A DNA stretch of 64,000 nt from NCBI GenBank assembly GCA_003024785.1, contig PUQB01000370.1, positions 62,001-126,000 of the forward strand, in the 5' to 3' direction. The translations under genes were made by a program, and so were the position numbers. The notes beneath the pieces were generated by a model. That model made no database searches, had not been told where the DNA came from, and saw only the letters and a program-made list of their open reading frames with translations. Shown one piece after another: positions 12,685 through 23,082 of this stretch. Within the stretch, counting starts at the first letter, position 1. Each line of letters begins with the position of its first letter. Source of the stretch: Selaginella tamariscina. Lineage: Eukaryota; Streptophyta; Lycopodiopsida; Selaginellales; Selaginellaceae.

Positions 12685-13195
12685 ACACTTTAGTTTATTG
12701 CTCGGTTTTCTTAAGCGGTTATAATATATGTTGAAAAGTCTCAATATTCTTAGTTGATTCTAATATATTCTAGTAAGTTATGTTATAATCTTTAATACTT
12801 TATTACTTTTTTATTTATAATATATTGGATTTATAATTTCTATTACATATTTGGTTCAGAATTTTTCTTATTAAAGTGACCTTATGAATTTTAATAAAAT
12901 TTAGATAATTAAAACATACATTATTAAAATGACATAAATGTTTTATTAAGAAAAACATGAGAAGAGTAGGATAATATAAGTTTGAAATATATTTATATAT
13001 TGTTATATATATTTTAGTGAGTTAAATATTAAAAGTATAAGTACTCCCTAGAGCTCCTACACTTAGTTTATTGCTGGGTATTCTAAACGGTTGTAATATA
13101 ATATATTGAAAAGTCTCAGAATATTCTTAGTTGATTCTGATATACAAATAAGTTATATGAAGCTTATTGTATAAATTCATAACCTTCAATACTTA
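12685..13195. repeat. Direct duplication in KORRIGAN 3' flank
   Basis: Segments 12685-12802 and 13060-13192 are alignable: both contain TTAGTTTATTGCT, CGGTT, TTGAAAAGTCTCA and TATTCTTAGTTGATTCT, then a similar tail mentioning CTTTAATACTT or CTTCAATACTT. They are diverged by substitutions and small indels. The rest of 12672-13801 is AT-rich spacer without a gene. Confidence 0.75.
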
Positions 13196-13801
13196 CTTTG
13201 TTTATTTATAGAGTATTAAAGTGACAACTTTAGATTTATAAATGTTTTAAAATAAAATAAAATAAAAGAGTAGGCTAATTCAAATCATAAACTTATTCTA
13301 TATTAGTGAGCTATATATTAAAATATTACTGTATTCCTAAATATATATCATATACATAATCCAACATAACTTTTTGCCCTTGTCTTCAGAGAATATTATA
13401 TAATAACTATAAGTATTTGCACTTATTTAAATAATGCTTTAAATTGATTATGTAATTAAGTATATTCATTTGGTTATTCATTAACTATTTATGGTTATGA
13501 ATTATTAATCCAGTTATATATTTATGTATATAGTATTTCTTTAGTTGGTGTCCACTTACAAAGAAGCACCCACTACCAACTCAAAATAAAATAATGTTAT
13601 GTGGAAAATTGAGCACAAATAATACAAACCAAAAAAATAATTCAGTTTCATCTTTGTCTTCTTTACCCATCCCAAAATAATTAGAAAATATAGAAAAAAA
13701 ATTAAAATAAAAACAAAATATTCAAGAAAAAAAAGAAACGCCACACTTACAAGCCACCATCCTCGGTCATGTATATGGTGGAGCCTTCCTAAACCCCATC
13801 T

Positions 13802-14726
13802 TCAGTCATAAAGCCCCTCTTGCTCCCATACATCCACAAGAAAATCCACCATGTCCTTACACATATCATATCCATTTAGTTATATATGTTCTTCTTCTAA
13901 CTAATGTATTATTTAATATTTTATAAACGGAAAGAAATGAGAAAGAAAAGAAAAGAAAACTTAAACTTACAGGTAAGGGTATTGGCTTGGGGAATGGAGT
14001 GTTTGTTGCAAGTAGCTCTTCTGGATGATGTGTTGACAGCAAGTCAGCGTATGCTGGACGCCAGCTAAAAGGCAGGAAAAGGAAACACAATCACTTCCTG
14101 ACAATGACTACTAACATATACTAACATATACTGTTTAAGTAATTATATATTACCTTCGAGCAGCGTCTTGTTGTTGTCGGATCGACATAGCCGATCGCCA
14201 GTCCATAGTCTTCTTTGTTTCAATCCATAGAGTTAGAGCTGCAGTGGTGGAAGAAGTGTAACATGTAACAAGTGTAAGGAGACTCACCGTGGTTGACATA
14301 GCCACTGCTGTTGTTGCTGGTGTTGTTGTTGCTATCCAGACTATGGTTTACACCGGTGACCGAGGAAGTACTTCTCTGGGAGGATCTCGAGTTTGTTAGA
14401 TTGTTGTCCATGTCATTAGAACTGGAGGACCACCAGTCTTTCTGGGGACCATGCCCGTGGAAACCCCTCTTGATTCCCCTGTGCTTCCCTCGGTGGGTTT
14501 TCTCTACAGACCTTACCGAAGGAGATTTGTTAAAGACACCGACACAGCCACTGCTCTGTTGCAAAACCCCCGCAAATAAAAAAAACCATGATATAAAACT
14601 TGTTATGTGTATATGTGCGTGTGTGCGTGTGTGTGTGTGTGTGAAGGAGACCCACCCCATACACGCAGTACACTTTCCAATCCACGCGGACGTGGCCCTC
14701 AAGAAATAAACAAAATGGGACAGCAT
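13802..14726 (-). CDS. Plant DUF4050 / Gag1-like clamp domain protein
   Basis: Read leftward: MLSHFVYF at 14726, then WIGKCTACMG, a Ser/Asn-rich middle (KDWWSSSSNDMDNN, SQRSTSSV, NNNTSNNSSGYVNH), then LWIETKKTMDWR and the conserved tail WRPAYADLLSTHHPEELLA, TNTPFPKPIPLP and DMVDFLVDVWEQEGLYD. The last block is a separate exon (13853-13802) behind a TAAG acceptor. The PFPxPIPLP plus EMVDFLVDVWExEGLYD signature identifies plant proteins annotated DUF4050 (PF13259). The fungal relative Gag1 acts in TORC1 down-regulation; the plant role is not established. Exon borders at 14670 and 14570 have two possible splice choices (GTGGGT or GTCTCC donor). The start is the first ATG after an in-frame stop. 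Confidence 0.75.
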
Positions 14727-14949
14727 TCACAACAGAATTCCAGCATCAAGAATCCCTAAAAAAAACAATATGTATAGTAACAAACACACGCACGCGCGCC
14801 CACACACACACACACATATATATATACACATGATTCCAATTATTATATATATAGACTTGAATTGAATCTATAAGAATCTGATCATAAGACATAAACAACA
14901 TTCAACACACCTGTATGTACTAAACAAAAATTCTTGTAGTAGAGTACAA

Positions 14950-15640
14950 AGGGATTTAATTTAAGGTTTTTAACTATTAGTATAGTGAAAGGGATATAAA
15001 ATAAGGTTTTTAACTATAAAAGGGATTTAAAATAAAAAATTTAACTATCTATTTCCACTTTGACACACACACACACAATCAAAGAATATATGATCATTAG
15101 ACTTGAATTTTCATATTATACATACCTTATTAGAAATTATGAGCTCCAGAATGTAATCTGCAACATAATATGACATAAAAACCCATTTGATTTCGACACA
15201 GTATAATAAGTCATACCTTAACACACACACATGTATAAACTAATTGTTAGTTCTTGTCGTAGTAATTAAGAATTTAAAATACGGTTTTTAACTATCTAAT
15301 TACTAATGCAAAGATAAACGATATAACGGGCTATGTTTCTCAATTCTGTTTTAAATAAGGTTTTTAACAATTGTATAACACACATGTATGTTCGATTCTG
15401 TTCTTTAGAAAGGATTTGAAATAAGATTTTTAACAGTAGTAATTAAGAGAGAAAGGGATTTAAAATACGGTTTTTAACTATGATAAAGGATATAATTTAA
15501 TTTAAAAGACTTTGCAAAACTATTCTCTTCTTAATTCTTGTAGTAGTAATTAAGAGATTTATAATAAGATTTTTAACTATTCAATAATAAACACACTAGA
15601 GTAAAAAGGATTTAAAACAAGGTTTTTAACTATCAAATGT
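14950..15640. repeat. Degenerate interspersed repeat, about ten copies of a 25-27 bp motif
   Basis: About ten copies of a motif close to AAGGGATTTAAAATA followed by AGGTTTTTAACTAT occur at irregular spacing (for example near 14953, 14988, 15018, 15268, 15348, 15410, 15448, 15490, 15547 and 15607). They are in the same orientation, separated by 15-90 bp of unrelated AT-rich sequence. Confidence 0.75.
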
Positions 15641-16494
15641 ATACATACCTTATCAGAAGCTCCGAGGTGTATCTTGTGTGTACAGCTGCAGAGTCTATTC
15701 GATTTACATACACGTTATGAGCTAACAATACACATACATACCTTGAATATGGCCGAATCAGCATAATTTTGGGACTCTGTAGGGAGGAGGAGCCCTAGGC
15801 GGCATACCCTAAGAGTGCGTGGCGTGCGTGCGTGCGTGCGTGCGTGTATATGTGTTAATAGGAACCCTAAAGTGTGATTTAGCTATGTTTTATGTGGCAC
15901 CATCAGCGTGTGCCAGGTGGCCACTTGCAAAGTCCAAAATGATGTAAGATCGCTGGGAAGAACAAAGTGCATCGGGATTTGAACCATGTGCCCATTCACG
16001 TAATCCATGTGGCCAGTCAAATCCTAGTCAAACATTTATTCTACGTAATAATGTAATCCTGCCGAAGACATCAAAATATAATTAAATTTAAAACTTTCGT
16101 AAATAACTTATAGTTTATGGTGTATATATATGTATGTGACATGTTATACAGGGGAGGGTGTGTGTGTGTGTGTGTGATGTTGTTCACAAGGGACTAGTGG
16201 AGACTTGGAGAACTTTAGGTTTAATTGCACCATTATATAACTACGTATACATGTGTATATTCTGTATGTGTGTATATGTGTGTACAGAGACAACGAACGG
16301 ACAGATGCGTATACATGCTTTCGCTCTACACGCGACATTTCGTGTATAGATCTCAATATATATGTTCTATATATGTGTGTGTGTGTGTGTGTTTAGTTGT
16401 GTGAAGTATAAGACAGACAACGTTTATACGGTGTGTTACGTGTGTATATCTGTATGTGTATATAGCTGTGTATGTGTGTGTGTGTGTGGTGTGT

Positions 16495-16531
<37 letters not shown>

Positions 16532-16583
16532 GCAGAGACAAACTACCGTCTTCAGGGACAATGTTTATACACAGCTGTCATGT

Positions 16584-16662
<79 letters not shown>

Positions 16663-16675
16663 GAGAGAGAGAGAG
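16584..16675. repeat. Compound microsatellite CT-CA-TA-GA
   Basis: (CT)n at 16584-16621, (CA)n to 16650, (TA)n to 16662, (GA)n to 16675. The same order of blocks recurs at 60700-60822 and, shorter, at 63563-63600. Confidence 0.9.
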
Positions 16676-17054
16676 TTAGTTTTATAAGATACAGAAAGCA
16701 TACTTTGTCTCTGAAAGACAAAAATCTTGATATGTACATGTATGATCATCTATATATGTGTGTATGTATACGGTGTGTGTATGCACATTCATACATATTT
16801 AACTACAAATACAATAACTACATAGGTAGCGTTCCAAAGTTGTAAGAATCTTTAACCTCCCATACTATATTCATGTAAGTGTATAACTATTTATACAAAT
16901 AAGGAAATCTTTAGTATGTACTCATGAATGTGTGTGTGTGTAGAAAGAGATGTTGTTATAGAATAGTCAATGTATACTTAATGTGTTGTTAGAGAAACAA
17001 TTAAAAACATTATAAACACAGAAATACTTTGTATTCTTCTCTATATTAAACATA

Positions 17055-17433
17055 TTATATATGATTAATACTCACCAGATCACGTTTAGACTTGTCTGGG
17101 ACAAAGTTGATAAGGTCATTTAGTAAAACTCCGGCAGCAACACTCACGTTTAAGCTATCCACAGTCCCGGGCCTTAAAAAACAATCCACTTCCGCATTTA
17201 ACTTCTGTAGCTCGTTCTTTAACTCCGCCTTAAACTTGACCCCAACATTATCACCACTTTCTTGTTCATCTTCTTCTTCGATCACCTGTACAAAACCATA
17301 AGTGTAATTCTCTCCCTCTCTCCCTCTCTCCCTCTCTCCCTCTCTCTCACACACACACACAAATGCAAGCTATTTGACTCCCTAACTTAATGTTTTCTGA
17401 ATTATACCACCTGTACAAAACCATATGTGTAAC

Positions 17434-17472
<39 letters not shown>

Positions 17473-17983
17473 GACACACACACACACACACACACCTATT
17501 TGACCCCTAACGTAATGGTTTAAGAATAATAATTTGATGTTACTGAAGTATATCATATCATATGATACTCCAATGAGTGTGATGTCTTACGACAAGTAAC
17601 AACACACATAACTGCGCACTTAATTATCTAATTATAATGCTGCTTTTAATTGAAAATGTACAGATATATGTGAATTATATAGATTCTTCCTACATTATTA
17701 TTTATTAAATTTCCTATTTTAAACTTAAAGATACGAAATTTATAAGATTGTTTAATTCTTTACTAAACTTACTTTAATATTTGTTTTTTTATAATAGTGA
17801 TATCAAATAGAACTTCAAAAAAATAAATAATATGTATTCATAACATATCTTTTTCTTTATGTAAATTTGAATAAAACTTGCTAAAACTGCTAAACAGGGT
17901 GCTAAACTACCTATAAACATGATCTCTATTTGTAGTCTCTAAAACTTCACAGACTCACATGGGTTTCCATACAATATATATAT

Positions 17984-18029
<46 letters not shown>

Positions 18030-19036
18030 TATACGTGTATATGCATCTCTCTGTCTGACCATCTCTCTCCCTCTCTCCCTCTCTCTCTCTCACACACCCA
18101 CATAATGGTGCAATTAAACTCGTATTTACCTGTTTCTTAGGCTTCCGCAAGGGTAAAGCTCCTGGGATTCTAACCATATGAGTACACGCAGCCTTTACAA
18201 AGGGACGAATCCCGACCCCCTCGTTCCCCAGCACCAATATAGTTGGGACATTCTTCGGAAGATCGCTCATCACCACGCTGTCCGCCGCGTTCGATGTACC
18301 CAGTATTCTCCAACCGTTTTCGGACGAGTCCCTCAAGAACATCATCATGTTCTTGCATGAAAGCAAGTCTATCATCTCTAGTGCTCCTGCACTCGCCTGT
18401 ATAACATACATGTGTACGTGTATATCAGCATATGTATGCATATTTGTGCATGTGAATATATGTTTTAAGCATAAACATTCATGCATGCTTGTGTATATAT
18501 ACACGTGTCTATATGTATATATGTCTGTGTAGGTACATACATTACACGCACGCACACATTACCTTGCTTACTACGCCGCTAAGGGGAGCTGAATTCTTGG
18601 CACAAACGACGACCCCAGTGACTCCAAAGAAGAATGACGACCTGAGAATTGCTCCAAAGTTCTGAGGATCCTTAACCTCGTCTAAAGCGACCCACACAGG
18701 CGCTTTATCATACATCTTACCAGGGTTCTCTAGCGCTGATATATCCACCATTTCAAGTGGACTCGCATCCAATACCAGACCTATAATATATACAATCTAT
18801 AAACACTAAATTTAAAATGTCTATCTGTGTCTATAGATGCTATATGCAATATATGTCCTCCCACACACACACGCACACGTATATGAATACGTATAAATAT
18901 TTATGTGTACCTTGATGAGGCCTACTATCCACCAACATGTTTAAGACATGTTTAGAAGCTTTCTCGATCCGAAGGTCGAGCTTTTTCGCCGTCTTTAGAA
19001 TCCACACCACATCTGTGGGGAGAAGAGTTCTTAGTC

Positions 19037-19094
<58 letters not shown>

Positions 19095-19584
19095 ACAACT
19101 TATGAATGAAACGAATACGTTTAAGCTATCCACTGTATGAATGTGTGTTTGTGTGTGTCTGTTCCTCCATATATATAGATATAAATGTACGTATGTGCGT
19201 GTATATAAACATAGTTATGACCAAAAACTAACCTTGGGGGGCTTTTTTCTTCCCTGGCCGCCTCTCATCCATACCATCTTGTACATAAAGTACATACAAG
19301 TCTCGTCTACGAGCCTGTAGAGCTGCACGTACAGGTCCAACACCGTATAGAGGCTCCCCACGAAGAGGAGGTACTTCTGAAGGTTTATCGTCTTCCTCAC
19401 GAGGATCATAGTATCTCCTCATGTCATTACGTCCGTAACCTCGCCTTAATCTGCTAATACCTGTAGGTAATTTTCTTCTAACCCGTAGATCGTCGTATTC
19501 TGCAACCTCCGATACTCCATATTCATCATCACTCTCCTCTTCAAATTGACTCTCAATCAAAGCCTTTGAATCCTTATCTGTTGA

Positions 19585-19634
<50 letters not shown>

Positions 19635-20445
19635 AGATATCCCAAACATCGAGTATATATTAGTTTATATCAATGTCGTAACAATACATATGTATAAGAC
19701 AATCCATATCAGCACATGAGGATATAAAAGATAGTTTACTGTATACTATAAATGTATGTACAACATGGATATATGCCAACAGAAACATACACGGACACAC
19801 AAACACACATCATATATACATAAGCATAAGGTACACATACATACAGGTATGTATATTTATATATACCTATACATATGTATATATCTTTGGTTGTATGTAT
19901 GCAAGTAAATTATTAGATAAATACATGTATGTACATTAAAAATTACATGTATAAATTACAACAAAGTATTGTACACATCTGTGTGTCTATATATTATCTA
20001 ACTACATTTATTTGTGCACGGTCATATATGTGTATATATACGTACTTGAGCTTGAGATAGTTTCATCGGACCCTTCAGTAGACTTCTGCTGCCTTGTATA
20101 TATAACAGTTGTCTTTTCATCAACTTCATCACTATTATGCAATCTCTTCCTTGAACCATCACTAGAATTCGATTGTCTTGAGGGGATTTTGGGGGAAGAG
20201 TGGGAATTCGAGGGCTCATTCGAAATGGGCTGTGAAGAAGATGGAAATTTTGCAAAATAGATCTCAGACGCCTCTTCCCATTCTGCAGCAGCACTCGATT
20301 TGGCATTCTTGTATGCAGAAATTGTGAAATGGGTTCTCCATGAACGGCCCCGATTGGAAATCCGTGTATGCAAACCTGTGTTAAATCTGGAGAGAAATGT
20401 ACACGCAATGCGGCCGCCTACTCGCAGCGTGGGCGCCATAGCCAT
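17055..20445 (-). CDS. SpoU/TrmH-family RNA 2'-O-methyltransferase, organelle targeted (MRM1-like)
   Basis: Uses S-adenosylmethionine to methylate ribose 2'-OH of rRNA or tRNA. Exons: 20445-20046, 19577-19233, 19012-18911, 18780-18563, 18396-18130 and 17285-17055. The N-terminus MAMAPTLRVGGRIAC is basic and suggests an organelle transit peptide. A long Ser/acidic linker precedes the substrate-binding part (GEPLYGVGPVRAALQARRR). SpoU motif 1 is LDEVKDPQNFGAILRSSFFF, motif 2 is ILVLGNEGVGIR, and motif 3 is DSLNVSVAAGVLL with the trefoil-knot Asn-Ser-Ala pattern. About 520 residues; all joins keep frame. After KRDL a consensus donor (gtgagt) occurs five codons before the stop, so the last few residues may differ if a further exon exists. 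Mitochondrial or plastid rRNA is the likely substrate, by analogy. Confidence 0.88.
19586..19631. repeat. (CA)n microsatellite at TrmH intron 1 acceptor
   Basis: A run of about 22 CA units on the plus strand, that is (GT)n on the coding strand. It ends some ten bases before the acceptor of TrmH exon 2 and takes the place usually held by a pyrimidine tract. Confidence 0.9.
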
Positions 20446-20479
20446 TCTCTTAAACCCACAAGAACCCTAAACCCGAAAT

Positions 20480-20658
20480 TAATATCGGGCTCTGTGTTTA
20501 GGGATCTTGATTATTCGGGCTCTGTTTTTAGGGTTCTAATGATATCCGACGGCTCTGGTTTTAGGGTTTTAATGATTCGGATTTGTATTCGGGCTCTGGT
20601 TTTAGGGTCTCGATGATTCGGACTTGCATTCGGGCTCTGTTTAGGGTTCTTGCTCTTG
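20480..20658 (+). promoter_or_regulatory. Telo-box-like array between divergent TrmH and PPR genes
   Basis: Five units near 20487, 20517, 20551, 20590 and 20631 share GGGCTCTG followed by TTTTAGGG and then a GATGATTCGG-like tail. TTTAGGG/AAACCCTAA telo-boxes are known promoter motifs of plant translation and organelle-biogenesis genes. The whole 213-bp gap between the two divergent start codons is made of this array and its inverted part (ACCCTAAACCC at 20464). Confidence 0.7.
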
Positions 20659-21694
20659 ATGCGGTATGCAGAGGGAAAGAAGGCGCTTGCGGGGCTGAAG
20701 GAGGCAATACTCGGTCTGGACCAGGTAAATACGCTAGATTTCAATACACTTTGCGATCTAGTGAAGCAATGCGGGCAATGCAAGGCCTTAGAACAGGGCA
20801 GGTTACTGCACAGTCGAATTACAGCGAGTATCTACAAGAACAGTGTCTTTGTTGGCAATCTTCTCATGCAAATGTACAGCAAATGTGGCAGCATGGAAGG
20901 TGTTTGCAATGTGTTCTATTCTATCTCCAATCCTAATGAAGTCTCATGGACGACAATGATATCTGCATATGCCCAGAATGGGCATCCGCATCAGGCATTG
21001 CATACTTTCAGAATGATGGTTTTAGATGGTATCAAATCCGATGAGGTACGTTCGCGTGCGTAATATTTATGTATATGCATTCACAACATATATGGTTTAT
21101 ATATATGTATGCATATACATTGTGTGAGAGATGTATGTTTACTGTCCTATAACATATGTACTAGGTGACCATGGTGGCTGTCTTTGATGCGTGTGAAGAT
21201 CCGCAAGTGGGAAACCAGATCCACAACAGTGTTACTGAAGACCTGGAACTCTTTTCACACACTAAAGTACTTAATGCAATATTAAGCATGTACAGCAGAT
21301 GTGGTAACCTCGAGCAAGCTGAGAGCATATTCTACTCTATGCCAGAGAAGAACACCATCTCATGGAATAGCATGATCACAGCCTACTCGCGCAATGGGTA
21401 CTCTCTCTCTCTCGGACAGTTTGCTTGTTCACACACTTATATTGAGATACAATCTTACGATTCTGATTCATATTCTAGAAATCTACACAAGGCTGAGGAA
21501 ATATTCAACACAATGCCAGACCGAAACCTCGTGTCATGGACTACTATGGTAAGGGGTTATGCTCACCACGGTCAAACAGATAAGGCCTTCAACTATTTTA
21601 GAAGACTAATCCTCCAAGGCGAAAGGCCAACCCAGGTAAAACCTTCAATATATTTGTTATATATATTAACACATGCATATACTAATACGCATAA

Positions 21695-21734
<40 letters not shown>

Positions 21735-23061
21735 AGTATCCATGTATATGCATATCGACATACGGTTTGTCTCCAAAAGCTAGGTTACATTTCTAAGCGT
21801 TTTAAACGCCTGTTTGGAAGCTCCCCAGAAGAATATCAACGACATACACACGATGGTCGTAGAGAGCGGCTATTTCGAAGACGTGGTGGTAGGCAGTGCA
21901 CTGCTCAACGTGTATGGCAAGCATTGCAACCTGACGATGGCTAGGCGAGTGTTCGAGCAGATGGGAAACAGGAACTTCGTAACCTGGAGCTCCATGATAG
22001 GAGCGTATTCCAGAAGTGGAGCCAGTCAGGAAGCCCTCGGGATGCTCATGCATATGGACTTGGAAGGTGTGAAACCGAGCAACATAACGTTCCTGAGCGT
22101 GGTAGAGGCGTGTGACAAGCACCGAGATGCAAAGGCAATACACAGGAGGATAGAAGAGACATGTGGGTTCCAATCCGACACTAAGCTTGGAAACGCTCTG
22201 GTGAATATGTACGGCAAGTGTGGGCTTGTGTACGAGTCTTGGAGTGTTTTCGATCAGATACCTGACAAGAGCATCGTTTCGTGGAGTATTATGATTGAGG
22301 TATATGCAACGAACAAGAGGGAGGAAGAGGCACTTCACCTCTTCAAGCTAATGGACTTACATGGGGAGAAACCACAGGAGATCACCTTCACCATTGTATT
22401 CGACGCCTGCGCAAGTATCCCTTCGTTACAGCAGGGAAGAATGGTGCATTCCTCGATGGTGGAATCTCAGATGGACTCAGGTGTGTATACAGATGCTCAG
22501 CTTGCCAACTCTCTCATCAACATGTTCGGGAAGTGTGCGAGCGTACGGGACGCAAGGAAGGTCTTCAGTAGCATGTGTATGCCGGATATAATCTCGTGGA
22601 CAGCGATGGTTACGGCGTACGCCGAGAATGGGGAGGATCACGAGGCCCTCGGTTTCTTCCAGGAGATGAAGCTTAACGGTGTCAAACCCAACAGGATTAC
22701 TTATCTTAACGTGTTATCAGCATGTAGTCACGGAGGATTACTAGAGGACGGGTGTAAGGAGTTTGTGGGTATGAGTACAGACTTCGGAGTGGAAGCCGGT
22801 GTGGATCATTACATATGTCTCATCGATCTGCTTGCAAGATCTGGACGCCTTGAAGAGGCTGAAGGCGTTATACACAGCATGCCCTTTGAGCCCGATGGTG
22901 TAGCGTGGAGTACTCTCCTCGGTGGCAGTAGAATGCACGGTGATGGAAGTAAAGCTTCTGCATTCGCAGGAAATGCTTGCAAGTATGAAGACCAAGCCAA
23001 GCACTCCGCTACTTACGTGCTCCTTTGTGAAACAAACAGATGCAGGATCTCATCTCCGTAA
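20659..23061 (+). CDS. PLS-class pentatricopeptide repeat protein
   Basis: Organelle RNA-binding protein. The start is the first in-frame ATG (MRYAEGKKALAGL). Exons: 20659-21045, 21165-21397, 21479-21637, and 21784 onward; the last holds ten or so repeats. L, S and P motifs are clear: NLLMQMYSKCGSMEGV, VSWTTMISAYAQNGHPHQAL, ALLNVYGKHCNLTMARRVF, SIVSWSIMIEVYA and SACSHGGLLEDGCKEF. The C-terminus has the E-type start (FEPDGVAWSTLLGGSRMHGD, YVLLCETNR) but no DYW deaminase block. It stops at 23061, or at 23125 if the donor at 23055 is used. Without DYW it may depend on a partner for editing. The intron 21398-21478 is 81 bp, stop-free and in frame. No frame break is seen. Confidence 0.88.
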
Positions 23062-23082
23062 GTTCTCTCTATATATACATTA

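Larger units (their letters stand above)
14727..17054. other. Microsatellite-rich spacer
   Basis: No gene is recognised. Contents in order: AT-rich leader of the DUF4050 gene; a degenerate interspersed repeat (14950-15640); a GC-richer patch with GCGT repeats (15820-15846); then 16150-16680 with GT, CT, CA, TA and GA runs. A few low-complexity frames here encode only Cys/Val, Ser/Leu or His/Thr repeats and are not genes. Confidence 0.6.

Noticed and set aside
15820-15846. GCGT-rich patch as a possible CRISPR or RNA gene
   Set aside because: A simple tetranucleotide repeat without spacers; no RNA fold or known signature.
16144-16845. Several overlapping open frames of 60-130 codons
   Set aside because: They translate GT, CT, CA, TA and GA runs into Cys/Val, Ser/Leu, His/Thr and Tyr/Ile repeats; no conserved domain.
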